A program made the translations under genes and the position numbers. A stretch of 64,000 bases of DNA from Parafrankia irregularis (lineage in GTDB: Bacteria > Actinomycetota > Actinomycetes > Frankiales > Frankiaceae). This document shows, piece after piece, positions 53,237 through 61,682 of the stretch. The stretch lies in the NCBI RefSeq assembly GCF_001536285.1, contig NZ_FAOZ01000034.1:35384-99383 (forward strand), in the 5' to 3' direction. A model generated the notes under the pieces. That model had not been told where the DNA came from, searched no databases, and was given only the letters and a program-made list of their open reading frames with translations. Within the stretch, counting starts at the first letter, position 1. Each line of letters begins with the position of its first letter.

Positions 53237-53671
53237 TCCTGCCCGCCGTGCCCCGCACGCCCACAACCAGCCGGACCAGGCCCCGGCGTCGTCCTGACCC
53301 CGTTCCTTCAGGGATGACCCGCGAAATCGTGCAGTTGACCTCTTCAAGTTCGCCAGGGACGCGGCGTGGACATTCGATGCCGAGTCGTACACAATAGGCA
53401 CCGCCATATCGCGAAGATGTCCGAAAGGTGTTCTGGTTTCGCTCCGGGTTGACCGGCGTCCCCTTCACCGGGCCCCGGTGGCTCAGCACTGCGGCGACAC
53501 GAGTACCGATACATGCTCCCTGGCCTGGAGGTCTGGAGCGGCTTCGACAAGCACGAACTGTCACTTTCGTACCGGGGGCTGGGTGGCACAGAGCAAGGTT
53601 TCTTGGTTATCTGGTGGGGGCGCGCGGCAAGCTCGCGGTCCAGGCCAAATGCGTGGCCCCGCGACCAGGCG
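53237..53671. other. Intergenic region upstream of the EAD-kinase operon
   Basis: About 430 bases with noticeably lower GC at 53320-53440 (for example TTGACCTCTTCAAGTTCG at 53335 and TACACAATAGG at 53388). These could form a -35/-10 region. The candidates are too far apart to be a standard pair, so only a general promoter location is suggested. No gene recognised. Confidence 0.35.
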
Positions 53672-54313
53672 ATGACGCCGGCCAGGCCAACCGGTCGGGA
53701 TTCGTACGGGGACGACCCCTGCGATGACCTCAGGCTGACCGGAGAGGAACGGCGAGAGCTTCTGGATGCTCTGGCCACTGTTTTCAATGACGAGGGCTCC
53801 GCCAGCCTCGTGTTGGGCGACCTTGGTTTTCCGGCCACGAGACGTCCCCGATGGGCGACTGCCATCCGGTACTGGACGGCCATCACGGAGGAGCTGGACA
53901 AGGGCATCATGCCCGAGCCCTACCGCCGGCTTCTTCGGGCAGCGCTCCACTCCTTTCCGGCGAATTCGGTGTTCTTGCGCCTGGATAGCAACCGCCGGGT
54001 CTCCCCGGAGCCCCCGGAGCCCCCGGAGCCCCCGGAGCCCCCGAAGCCCCCGAAGACCCCGAAGGAGGCACGGCCTGTCGGGCCGCAGCCGGCGGCGTCG
54101 GAGCTGCGTGGGCGTTTGAGGTCATACCGGGTCAAGGCGTCGCGCCTCGGTTTCGCCGAGGACCACACACTGCTGACTCTCTACGCCACAGCGGACGCCG
54201 CTGTCGCCTCCCGCCCCATCGACCTGCGCCGGGCGGCGGCGGCGGTGCACGCCTACGAGATGGCCGTGTATGCCCGTGATGAAGGAGCCTCTGGGACGGA
54301 GACGGACCGTTGA
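53672..54313 (+). CDS. EAD-like effector-associated domain protein
   Basis: 213 residues from ATG 53672; the open frame extends to 53513 without similarity. Residues 20-105 resemble the small all-helical effector-associated domains (EAD) used as adaptor tags in bacterial conflict systems: LTGEERRELLDALATVFNDEGSASLVLGDLGFP, then WTAITEELDKGIMPEPYRRLLRAALHSFPANSVFLRL. I think EAD1 type but cannot settle the number by eye. A low-complexity linker with repeated PPEPPEP units follows, then an unrecognised helical C-terminal domain (about 145-205). No catalytic residues are visible. The stop overlaps the TTG of the kinase gene. Confidence 0.65.
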   Translation: MTPARPTGRDSYGDDPCDDLRLTGEERRELLDALATVFNDEGSASLVLGDLGFPATRRPRWATAIRYWTAITEELDKGIMPEPYRRLLRAALHSFPANSVFLRLDSNRRVSPEPPEPPEPPEPPKPPKTPKEARPVGPQPAASELRGRLRSYRVKASRLGFAEDHTLLTLYATADAAVASRPIDLRRAAAAVHAYEMAVYARDEGASGTETDR

Positions 54314-56724
54314 GCGAGCCCACGGATGTCCGGTGTGAGCGGGACTGGGAGGGCGAGCCGTGTGACGGTGTGATCAAGACGAGTGGGATCTGCTCCGAGT
54401 GTGGGCATCCGCCGCGCACGCCCGACAGGCGGCGCTCGGAGCGGTCGCCGCGGTCGCTGGCACAGGAGCGAGAGCCGCTTGGCCCCGACAGGACGTCCAG
54501 AGCGGAGCCGTCCACGCCGAGCACCACATCCGAGGGCTCCCGGAGCAGAGGGCTGTTCGAGCTCCCCGAGCTCCCTGCCGGTCTGTCCGCGAAGAGGTCC
54601 CCCGCCGTGCTGCCGGAGTCGGTGCTGCTCCGGAGGCGGCACCGGTGCGGCAACTGCACGACGGAGCTGGCTCGCGGGGCGGATGACCGTCTGCTCACCC
54701 CGGAAGGGCACTGCGACAACTGCGGCCACCGCTACTCGCTCACCATCAAGCTGCGGGAGGGAGACGTCGTCGGTGCCGACAGGTACGAGGTAATCGGCCC
54801 GGTGGCGCGGGGTGGCCAGGGGCTGATCTATGCCGCGCTCGATCTGAATTTCGAGATCGACCGTCCCGGCAGCGACCACTCCAGCGAAGAACGGTCCAAC
54901 AAAGAACAGTCCGAGGCGGACAGGCCGATCCGCTCGTGGGTGGCGTTGAAAGGCCTGCTGGACACGGAGGACAAGGCCGCTGATGAGGCGCACCGGCAGG
55001 AGCTCCGGTTCCTGACCTCCGTCAGCCATCCGAACATTGTCAAGGTCAGGGACTTCGTCGAGCGTGACGGTGCCCATTACATCGTCATGGACTACGTCCA
55101 GGGCGTTTCACTCGGCGAGCTTGTCGGACCGGGCGAGGGATCGCCCCTTCCGCCCGCGGACGCCGTTCGTTACCTGCTGAGGCTCCTGTCCGCGCTCGGG
55201 TATCTGCACCGGCGCGGGCTTGTCTACTGCGACCTGAAGCCCGAGAACGTCATGGTGAGCCCCGAGGATCTCACGCTGATCGACCTGGGTGGTGTCCGGA
55301 GAGACGGCGAGGTGTCGCCGTTCTTCAGCACCGCGGGTTTCCGCGCTCCTGAGCTCGAAAAGAGCCGGGATGGTGGCGCCACGCGCCCGCGTCCGCCTTC
55401 CGTCGCCTCGGACCTGTACGCGGCGGCGCGCACGCTCGCCGTACTCGTACTGGGCCGTTTTCCGCAGATGACCTCGGAGTATCGACACTCCCTGCCCCCG
55501 GCCGCCACGTTTCCCGTCCTGGCCAGGTACGACTCGCTGCGCCGGGTCATGGTCAAGGGAACGGCCCGCGACCCTGAGGGCCGGTTCCGTGACGCCGAGG
55601 AGATGGCCGACGAGCTCGTGGGGGTGCTGCGGGAGATCGTCGCCCGTGACGAGGGGATACGGACCTCCGCCGTCAGCCGCTGGTTCGATGACATCACGCA
55701 TCCCACGGGGGAGGACGCCGACGGCCGGCGGATTGTTCCGGCCTGGTCGGCGCTGCCCGCGGTCCAGGTGGACCGTGATGCCCCGAACCGCTCCCTCCTG
55801 ATGGCCGTGCCTGTGCGGGAGGAGCCGGTTCAAGCCGTCCGGCAGCTCGAAGCACTGTCCGCGGCGTCACCTGCGGCGCTGGAGGTGCGGCTGCTGCTGG
55901 CCAGAGCCCGGATCGAAGCCCATGAGCCGACCCGAGCCCGGCGGGCGCCGGCAACGACCTCGGATCAGCCGAGCCAGGACCAGCCGGGCGCGCCGGACGA
56001 GCCAGACGAGCCAGACGGTCTGGCCACGGTCCGAGGTGAGCTGGAGGAACTGGCGAGGAGCCACCCCCGGGAGTGGCGGGTCCGCTGGTATCAGGGCCTC
56101 GCCGAGCTGTCGGCCGGCCGGCCGGACCGCGCCGTGCGCGCCTTCGACGACGTGTACAGCCAGGTACCGGGCGAACTCGTTCCCCGGCTGGCCCTGGCGA
56201 TGGCCGCCGAGGTGGGCGGGGATGTCGACCGCGCCGCCGAACTGTTCGACGTCGTGTCCAGCGTCGACAGCCAGATCACCAGCGCCGCCTTCGGGCTGGG
56301 CCGGTGCCGTCTCGACCCGTACGACCGCATCTCGGCATACGAGCGGGTCCCGCGCTCGTCCCGTGCGTTCGTGCTGGCGCAGACCAGGATCATCGAACTG
56401 CTGGTGCGGGCGGACGCCGACGCGGCACCCGATCCCGGCACGCTTGACCGCGCCGCAGGGATTCTCAACAAGATCGAAGAAGACCTGCGGCCCGAGCAGC
56501 ACTGCCGGCTTCGGCTCGCGATCCTGCGCGCCGCACTGCGGCTGGTCCGCTCCGGCACGCCCCCCGCCGACAGGACGGTGCTCGGTTGTGCCCTGACCGA
56601 ACGGGACCTGGGGTTCAGGCGGGAGGAGACGCTGCGCGAACTGGCTACCTGGACACCGGCCCGCGACGCACAGATCCGCCTCATCGACGAGGCCAACCAG
56701 GCCCGGCCGTGGACCTGGCGGTGA
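54310..56724 (+). CDS. PknG-type Ser/Thr protein kinase with zinc ribbons and TPR-like tail
   Basis: 804 residues, TTG start overlapping the previous stop. The N-terminus carries two Cys-rich ribbons: C-x8-C-x9-C-x2-C near residues 9-31, and CGNC...CDNC near 115-140, the rubredoxin-like element of PknG. The kinase (about 160-460) has VARGGQGLIY, the Lys in WVALKGLLD, YCDLKPENVMVSPEDLTLIDLGGVRR and GFRAPELE. YxDLKPEN and DLGG are the PknG variants of HRDLKPEN and DFG. The C-terminal 300 residues are TPR-like helical repeats (REWRVRWYQGLAELSAGRPDRAVRAFDDVY). Soluble cytoplasmic enzyme. Second gene of the island operon. Confidence 0.92.
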   Translation: MSEPTDVRCERDWEGEPCDGVIKTSGICSECGHPPRTPDRRRSERSPRSLAQEREPLGPDRTSRAEPSTPSTTSEGSRSRGLFELPELPAGLSAKRSPAVLPESVLLRRRHRCGNCTTELARGADDRLLTPEGHCDNCGHRYSLTIKLREGDVVGADRYEVIGPVARGGQGLIYAALDLNFEIDRPGSDHSSEERSNKEQSEADRPIRSWVALKGLLDTEDKAADEAHRQELRFLTSVSHPNIVKVRDFVERDGAHYIVMDYVQGVSLGELVGPGEGSPLPPADAVRYLLRLLSALGYLHRRGLVYCDLKPENVMVSPEDLTLIDLGGVRRDGEVSPFFSTAGFRAPELEKSRDGGATRPRPPSVASDLYAAARTLAVLVLGRFPQMTSEYRHSLPPAATFPVLARYDSLRRVMVKGTARDPEGRFRDAEEMADELVGVLREIVARDEGIRTSAVSRWFDDITHPTGEDADGRRIVPAWSALPAVQVDRDAPNRSLLMAVPVREEPVQAVRQLEALSAASPAALEVRLLLARARIEAHEPTRARRAPATTSDQPSQDQPGAPDEPDEPDGLATVRGELEELARSHPREWRVRWYQGLAELSAGRPDRAVRAFDDVYSQVPGELVPRLALAMAAEVGGDVDRAAELFDVVSSVDSQITSAAFGLGRCRLDPYDRISAYERVPRSSRAFVLAQTRIIELLVRADADAAPDPGTLDRAAGILNKIEEDLRPEQHCRLRLAILRAALRLVRSGTPPADRTVLGCALTERDLGFRREETLRELATWTPARDAQIRLIDEANQARPWTWR

Positions 56725-56782
56725 TCGGCCCGCGACCCGTCGCCGGCCTGCGTGGACCACACGCGATCGAGACGAGGGCAGG

Positions 56783-58075
56783 ATGATCGAATTCACCGTT
56801 CGGGTCGACCGGACCCTGTACCTGCAGCGGAACGAGACCAAGATCGACGCGCTCCTGACGGTGACGACGAACTCCCGCGGCTCCGCCGGGCCTGGGCCCG
56901 GGACGTACGCCGAGGTGATAATCATCGACTGCTCGGGGTCCATGGCGTATCCGAACACGAAGATCGCCGCGGCCCGTCGGGCCGCCGCCGCCGCGGTGGA
57001 CGCCCTTCAGGAGGGCGCCCACTTCGCGGTGATCGCGGGAACCGGGCACGCGCGGCCCGTCTACCCCAGGGATGGCATGGCCGTGGCCTCCAACGACACC
57101 CGAGGCAAGGCGAAAGAGGCGATATCCCGCCTCAGCGCCGACGGTGGCACCGCGATGGGTAGCTGGCTGCGACTCGCACGCACCCTGCTCGCGCGGCGAC
57201 CGGAAGCCGTCCGGCACGCGATCATGCTTACCGACGGGAGGAACGAGAGCGAGACGGCGCAGCAGTTCGCGGACGCGGTCGAGGCGTGTGAAGGGCATTT
57301 CCAGTGCGACTGCCGTGGCATCGGTAAGGGCTGGGTTGCCGCCGACCTTCGTCTGGTCGCGACCAGGTTGCTCGGGACGGCGTCCCCCGTCGTCGATCCC
57401 GCCGGGCTCGTCGACGACTTTCGGGCCGTGGTGCGCCGTGCGATGAGCCGGGCCGTCAACGAGGTGTCACTGCGCGTCTGGACGCCGCGGGGCGCCACCG
57501 TCCAACTCCTCAAACAGACCGCTCCGACCATCGAGGACCTGACAGGCCGGGGGGTGCGGTCGGACGCTCTCGCCATCGACTATCCGACCGGGGCGTGGGG
57601 TCTGGAGACCCGCGACTATTACGTCGTCATCGACGGCCTGCGCCCCATCGTCGCGGACCAGCCCAGCCGTGCCGGCCGGGTCGGGATGGTGGTGGGGGGC
57701 ACCGAGCTGGACTCGGCCGGGGTGAGGGTGCAGTGGACCGACGATCCCTACCTGTTCACCGAGATCAGTGAGCGGGTCGCCGAGAGCACCGGCCAGCTCG
57801 AACTGGCCCGGGCCATCCAGGAAGGCATCGCCGCGCTGCGCGCCGGTGACACCCCGAAGGCCGAGGCTGCCCTGGGGCCGGCCGTCCGCCTCGCCCACCA
57901 GAGCGGGAACCAGCGGAAGCTGCGCGAACTGGGCCGGCTGGTGGAGATCCAGGATCCGGTGGCGGGTGAGGTGCGTGTCCGGTCCGGCGTGACGGCCTAC
58001 GACCTGGAGGTGAGCGAGCTTCAGTCCTGGCAGAGCCGAGATGTGGGCGCACCGGACGAGGAGATCGGCCCATGA
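56783..58075 (+). CDS. VWA-domain protein of the kinase operon
   Basis: 430 residues, ATG with GGGCAGG upstream. N-terminal beta-rich segment, then a VWA domain (about 45-215): EVIIIDCSGSMAYPNTKIAAARRAA (the DxSxS MIDAS motif), GGTAMGSWLRLAR (the MIDAS Thr) and HAIMLTDGRNESE (the MIDAS Asp). All metal-coordinating residues are present, so a metal-dependent binding site is likely. The rest is mixed beta and helical without a named domain. It lacks a signal peptide and should be cytoplasmic, suitable as a kinase substrate or scaffold. That role is inferred. Confidence 0.88.
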   Translation: MIEFTVRVDRTLYLQRNETKIDALLTVTTNSRGSAGPGPGTYAEVIIIDCSGSMAYPNTKIAAARRAAAAAVDALQEGAHFAVIAGTGHARPVYPRDGMAVASNDTRGKAKEAISRLSADGGTAMGSWLRLARTLLARRPEAVRHAIMLTDGRNESETAQQFADAVEACEGHFQCDCRGIGKGWVAADLRLVATRLLGTASPVVDPAGLVDDFRAVVRRAMSRAVNEVSLRVWTPRGATVQLLKQTAPTIEDLTGRGVRSDALAIDYPTGAWGLETRDYYVVIDGLRPIVADQPSRAGRVGMVVGGTELDSAGVRVQWTDDPYLFTEISERVAESTGQLELARAIQEGIAALRAGDTPKAEAALGPAVRLAHQSGNQRKLRELGRLVEIQDPVAGEVRVRSGVTAYDLEVSELQSWQSRDVGAPDEEIGP

Positions 58076-58124
58076 CGGGTCGAGTCGCCCTCGGCGGCGG
58101 CGATGTGACCGATGGCGACGCGTC

Positions 58125-59456
58125 ATGACGGCGGGGCCCGACACCCGCACCTCGGTCTCGCGGCCATCCGTCTCGCGGCCGTCCGTTCCCCCGGGCTGGT
58201 TCCGCCGGTTCCGCTCCGAGGCCGGGACGACCCCGGGCCGGCTGCGGGGCCTGCTCGCGGCGATGATCCTGGCCACCCTGGCTGTCTGTGCCACGGGCGT
58301 CGAGGCCGTGGCGGAGCTTCGGAACACGACGGAGACGGCTGCCGAACGGACCTCTCCGACAGTGATCGACGCGGCCCTGGTCCGCGTCCTGCTCGCCGAC
58401 GCTGACCGGGTCGCTGTGCGGAGCCTGCTCCCGCCGACAGCGGGCGGGAAGCGGACGACCAACGGGCCGGGCGGCCTCTACCAGGAGGACATCAAGTCGG
58501 TGGAGCAGGCGCTCGAACGAGCGCGCACCACGGGCCAGGTGGACCTTGACGCGATCCGAACGGTCAACGACCAGATGGTCGTCTACCTGGGCGACGTCGC
58601 CCAAGCCCAGGCCCACGCCCACGCCTACGCGGTGGCCTCGCCCGCGCCGGATCCCGCGAACTCGGTGGATCTCAGCGTCGTGTACCTGTCGTACGCGGCG
58701 GAACAGCTGCGATCGAAGGACGGCATCCTCGTCGCGGTCGAGAACTTCCGGCTGGCGAACCGGAGTCATCTGCCGAACCAGGGTTGGGGCCCCTGGCTGT
58801 TGCTGGTTCTGCACCTGACCGCGGGCGCGGTGCTGCTCGGCCTGGCGGTCGGTGCCCAGCTGTTCCTGCGCCGTCGCTTTCACCGCCGGGCGAGCCTTGA
58901 ACTGGTGGGCGTCGCCGCGATTGTCGTGCTGATGTGCGGATGGACGACGGCCCAGAGCACCGCGACCAGCCGGGCACTCGACGAAGGCGTCCGGGAGACC
59001 GACCGGGTCACCTGTCTGTCACAGGCCAGGGCCCTGGCCGCCCTCGCGGACCGCGATCACAGGTACGGCGTTCACCTGCCGCTGGAGGTCAGCAATGCGC
59101 ACCCCCCTCAGGGGGCCTGCGCCGCGGCCACCCCCGCCTACAAGGAACACCCCACCGATGCGCAGGCAGGCGGTTTCCTCAGCGAGCAGGACGGCGTCGA
59201 GACCCAGCGGAAACTCCGGACGCTCCTGTCAGCCCCGCCCGCGACGGCAAGTGTCGGTGACTCGATGTACCTGGACGTCGACAGATCGCTCCGCCAGCTC
59301 CAGGAGAGCCGGACGGCGCCCCTGGCGCGGGCCTGGGACGACGCGCTGCCCGTCCGCGGTCTCGAATGGATACTGATCATCTGTGCGGCGGCGGTCGTCG
59401 GGCTCACCCTGGCGGTGTTCGCTCCACGCCTCCGCGAGTACAGGAGGAGATCATGA
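58125..59456 (+). CDS. GlnX-like four-helix membrane protein
   Basis: 443 residues from ATG 58125. Helix 1: LRGLLAAMILATLAVCATGVEAVAEL. A large extracytoplasmic helical domain follows (about 65-225), with TSPTVIDAALVRVLLADADRV and long coiled-coil-like helices. Helix 2: WLLLVLHLTAGAVLLGLAVGAQLF. Helix 3: LELVGVAAIVVLMCGWTTAQ. A second extracytoplasmic domain with a Cys pair precedes helix 4 (LEWILIICAAAVVGLTLAVFAP). The topology and the neighbouring PknG and solute-binding lipoprotein recall GlnX of the mycobacterial pknG-glnX-glnH cluster. Repeated SVSRPSVSRPSVPP at the N-terminus. Confidence 0.75.
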   Translation: MTAGPDTRTSVSRPSVSRPSVPPGWFRRFRSEAGTTPGRLRGLLAAMILATLAVCATGVEAVAELRNTTETAAERTSPTVIDAALVRVLLADADRVAVRSLLPPTAGGKRTTNGPGGLYQEDIKSVEQALERARTTGQVDLDAIRTVNDQMVVYLGDVAQAQAHAHAYAVASPAPDPANSVDLSVVYLSYAAEQLRSKDGILVAVENFRLANRSHLPNQGWGPWLLLVLHLTAGAVLLGLAVGAQLFLRRRFHRRASLELVGVAAIVVLMCGWTTAQSTATSRALDEGVRETDRVTCLSQARALAALADRDHRYGVHLPLEVSNAHPPQGACAAATPAYKEHPTDAQAGGFLSEQDGVETQRKLRTLLSAPPATASVGDSMYLDVDRSLRQLQESRTAPLARAWDDALPVRGLEWILIICAAAVVGLTLAVFAPRLREYRRRS

Positions 59457-60775
59457 TGGCGGGCAGGTCGTTCCTCGCTGGACTGTGTGCCCTGATGATG
59501 ATTCTCGGGACGACCAGCTGTGCGGATGGCTCCTCGTCACGCGCGATTGTTGTTCTCGGCACCTGGGTCGGCGAGGAACAGCAGTTGTTCGAGGGAATCC
59601 TGGAAAACTTTGAGAACGCCACCGGGATCCATGTCGAGTACACGGGAACCCGGGATTTCTCCGCGGTGTTGGCGAGTCGTATCCGCAGCGGCGACGCGCC
59701 CGATCTCGCGCTGCTCGCGAGCCCGGGCCAGTTGCAGGAGTATGCCCGGGACGGGCGGCTCGTCCCGCTCGACGAGAAGACCGACCGGATCGAGATGGAC
59801 CGGATCCACGAGGAGTACTCGCCAGCCTGGCTGCGAAGCGGCCAGGCCAGCGATGCGAAGGGCAAAGAAAGACAGTTCGGGATCGCGGTCCGAGGTAAAC
59901 GCAAGAACGTGATCTGGTACTCCCGCGAGGCATGGCGGAGGTCGGGGCGAGAGGAGCCGCGCACATGGGATGACCTGGTCAGGGTGACAGAGGACATCGC
60001 CGCCGACGGCCCCCTGGCCGCTGGCGGACAACCCTGGTGTGCCGGGCTCCGGGACAGTTCGTCCTCGGGCTGGCCGGGCACGGACTGGATCGAGGACATC
60101 CTTCTCCGCGACGCGGGTGCCGAGACCTACCAGAGCTGGTACGAGGGCACGTTGCCCTGGACGAGCAAGCCGGTGAGCGACGCCTGGCTGGCCTGGAAGC
60201 GGATCATCGAGATCGGGGCGCCCGAAACCGCGCGTGAAATGCTCCTCAACGGCATCCAGTATGGCGAGGGCGAGATGTTCGGGAACCCGCCGGAATGCTA
60301 CCTCCGCCGCATCGGGTACCTGGCCACGAACGTCTACCGGAGCCATGCCGACGATCTCGGGTTCTTCGACCTCACCCCGGCGGGCGGCGGACCGCGGAAC
60401 GTTGAGATCGCGGGCGACCTGCTCACGATGTTCCGGCAGTCCGACCATGCCCAGGAGCTGGTGAACTATCTGACGACGGTCGAGGCGCAGGACATCTGGG
60501 TGAAACCCGGCGGGGCGATTTCCCCCAACAGAAGGGTCACCGGCTATCCGGACGACTCCACCAGGAGCCTGGCCCGGTCCGTGAACGACGCGGACCTCGA
60601 GAACGTCGTCTTCGACGCGTCGGACGTCATGCCGGTGGCGATGCGCACCGCCTTCCATCAGGCGGTGATCGAGTTTGTCGCCGCGCCGGACCGGTTGCCC
60701 GACATCCTGGGCAACCTCGATGTGGTCCGGTGCGACGCCTATCCACACGACGCGAACCGCGCCGGATGCTCATGA
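59453..60775 (+). CDS. Extracellular solute-binding lipoprotein (family 1-like) of the kinase operon
   Basis: 440 residues from ATG 59453 with CAGGAGGA upstream; overlaps the previous gene by ATGA. Lipoprotein signal: MMAGRSFLAGLCALMMILGTTSC with lipobox Cys at about residue 23. The mature protein is a type 1 (sugar-type) binding protein: LGTWVGEEQQLFEGILENFENATGIHVEY, SGDAPDLALLASPGQLQEYARDGRLVPLDE, WYSREAWRRSGREEPRTWDDLVR. No ABC permease or ATPase genes accompany it, so it is a sensor rather than a transport component. Takes the GlnH place but from a different ligand class. Confidence 0.88.
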   Translation: MMAGRSFLAGLCALMMILGTTSCADGSSSRAIVVLGTWVGEEQQLFEGILENFENATGIHVEYTGTRDFSAVLASRIRSGDAPDLALLASPGQLQEYARDGRLVPLDEKTDRIEMDRIHEEYSPAWLRSGQASDAKGKERQFGIAVRGKRKNVIWYSREAWRRSGREEPRTWDDLVRVTEDIAADGPLAAGGQPWCAGLRDSSSSGWPGTDWIEDILLRDAGAETYQSWYEGTLPWTSKPVSDAWLAWKRIIEIGAPETAREMLLNGIQYGEGEMFGNPPECYLRRIGYLATNVYRSHADDLGFFDLTPAGGGPRNVEIAGDLLTMFRQSDHAQELVNYLTTVEAQDIWVKPGGAISPNRRVTGYPDDSTRSLARSVNDADLENVVFDASDVMPVAMRTAFHQAVIEFVAAPDRLPDILGNLDVVRCDAYPHDANRAGCS

Positions 60776-60927
60776 CGGACGGCGGGGTCGTAGCCCGTGG
60801 TCGTGGCCATCAGCCGCCGGACCTCGGCCTCCGGCGATTTCTCCGTCATGAAGGTACGCACCGTGCGGCGCAGTTCGTCCTGCTCGGGGGTGGACGCGAA
60901 CGGAGACGCGAACGGGGACGTGGACAA
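60776..60927 (-). pseudogene. Truncated acyl-CoA dehydrogenase N-terminus (island boundary)
   Basis: From ATG 60927 the minus strand reads SPFASTPEQDELRRTVRTFMTEKSPEAEVRRLMATTTGYDPAV, a standard acyl-CoA dehydrogenase N-terminus, then turns abruptly into unrelated sequence around 60780, right at the stop of the solute-binding lipoprotein. The remaining 330 or so codons of the enzyme are absent. Best explained by insertion of, or deletion up to, the island. Confidence 0.7.
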
Positions 60928-60950
60928 GCCATCTCCTCCTTGGCCGGGCG

Positions 60951-61601
60951 CTAGGCCTGCTGCCGCCCGTCGAGTGGCGTGGACAGGCAGAACCTCAGGA
61001 GCCGCTCCTTCTCACCGGGAGTCACCCGGGTGCCCGCTCGCAGATGGCCGCCGACCCGCCCGAAGACGGCGTGGGTGACGAGTTCCGCGTCGAGTTCGGG
61101 GGTGGTGCTGCCGAGGCTGGCGAACGGCTCGTGGAGGAGCCTGGCCAGCGGGATCTTTGCCGCGTGGTCCCCGGTGGGGATGGACGAGTTGAGGGTGCTG
61201 CTGTTCCACAGCACGGCCGCGGTCGACGCGGCCTGCGACGCGTCGGTCTGGGCCAGCGTCCCCTCGACCCACACCCGGATCCTGCCTTCGGCGGACGGCT
61301 CGGCGGCCATCCGGCGGGCGATGGCCGCCGCGACGCGTTCGGCGCCGTCCTCGATGAGTGCCGCGACCAGGGCGTCCTTCGACGGGAAGTGCCGGTAGAA
61401 CGCGTCGTTCGACAGACCGGCGGCGGCGACGATGTCGGCCACCCGTGCCTTCCCCGCCGTGCCGGTCGTCTCGATGATGTGCCGCGCCGCGTCGATCAGC
61501 GCGGACACCTCGGCCGTGTAGTCGGGGCGGCGACGCTCCGCGGCTGTCCGGGCTGCGATGCGGGTCGCCACCCGGCTCGGACGACCGATTGCGTTCGTCA
61601 T
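60951..61601 (-). CDS. TetR-family regulator
   Basis: 216 residues from ATG 61601; the open frame to 61799 runs into the divergent gene and is excluded. HTH: VSALIDAARHIIETTGTAGKARVADIVAAAGLSNDAFYRHFPSKDALVAALIE. C-terminal helical ligand domain. Divergent from the LLM oxidoreductase at 61683 and upstream, on the same strand, of the cut acyl-CoA dehydrogenase. It probably controlled a fatty-acyl-type catabolic cluster. Confidence 0.87.
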   Translation of the reverse strand: MTNAIGRPSRVATRIAARTAAERRRPDYTAEVSALIDAARHIIETTGTAGKARVADIVAAAGLSNDAFYRHFPSKDALVAALIEDGAERVAAAIARRMAAEPSAEGRIRVWVEGTLAQTDASQAASTAAVLWNSSTLNSSIPTGDHAAKIPLARLLHEPFASLGSTTPELDAELVTHAVFGRVGGHLRAGTRVTPGEKERLLRFCLSTPLDGRQQA

Positions 61602-61623
61602 ATCAGAATCATATGGTGCTACC

Positions 61624-61672
61624 CAGAATGATGTAGAAAGTCTCGATCGAGATCCGCCATCTGGAATGATGT
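61624..61672. promoter_or_regulatory. Candidate regulator-binding sites between divergent TetR and LLM genes
   Basis: CAGAATGATGT at 61624 and TGGAATGATGT at 61662 are near-identical direct repeats, and between them TCTCGATCGAGA (61641) is a perfect 12-bp palindrome. Lower GC than its surroundings. Suitable for binding by the TetR protein encoded next to it. Confidence 0.4.
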
Positions 61673-61682
61673 TGGAGTCGAT

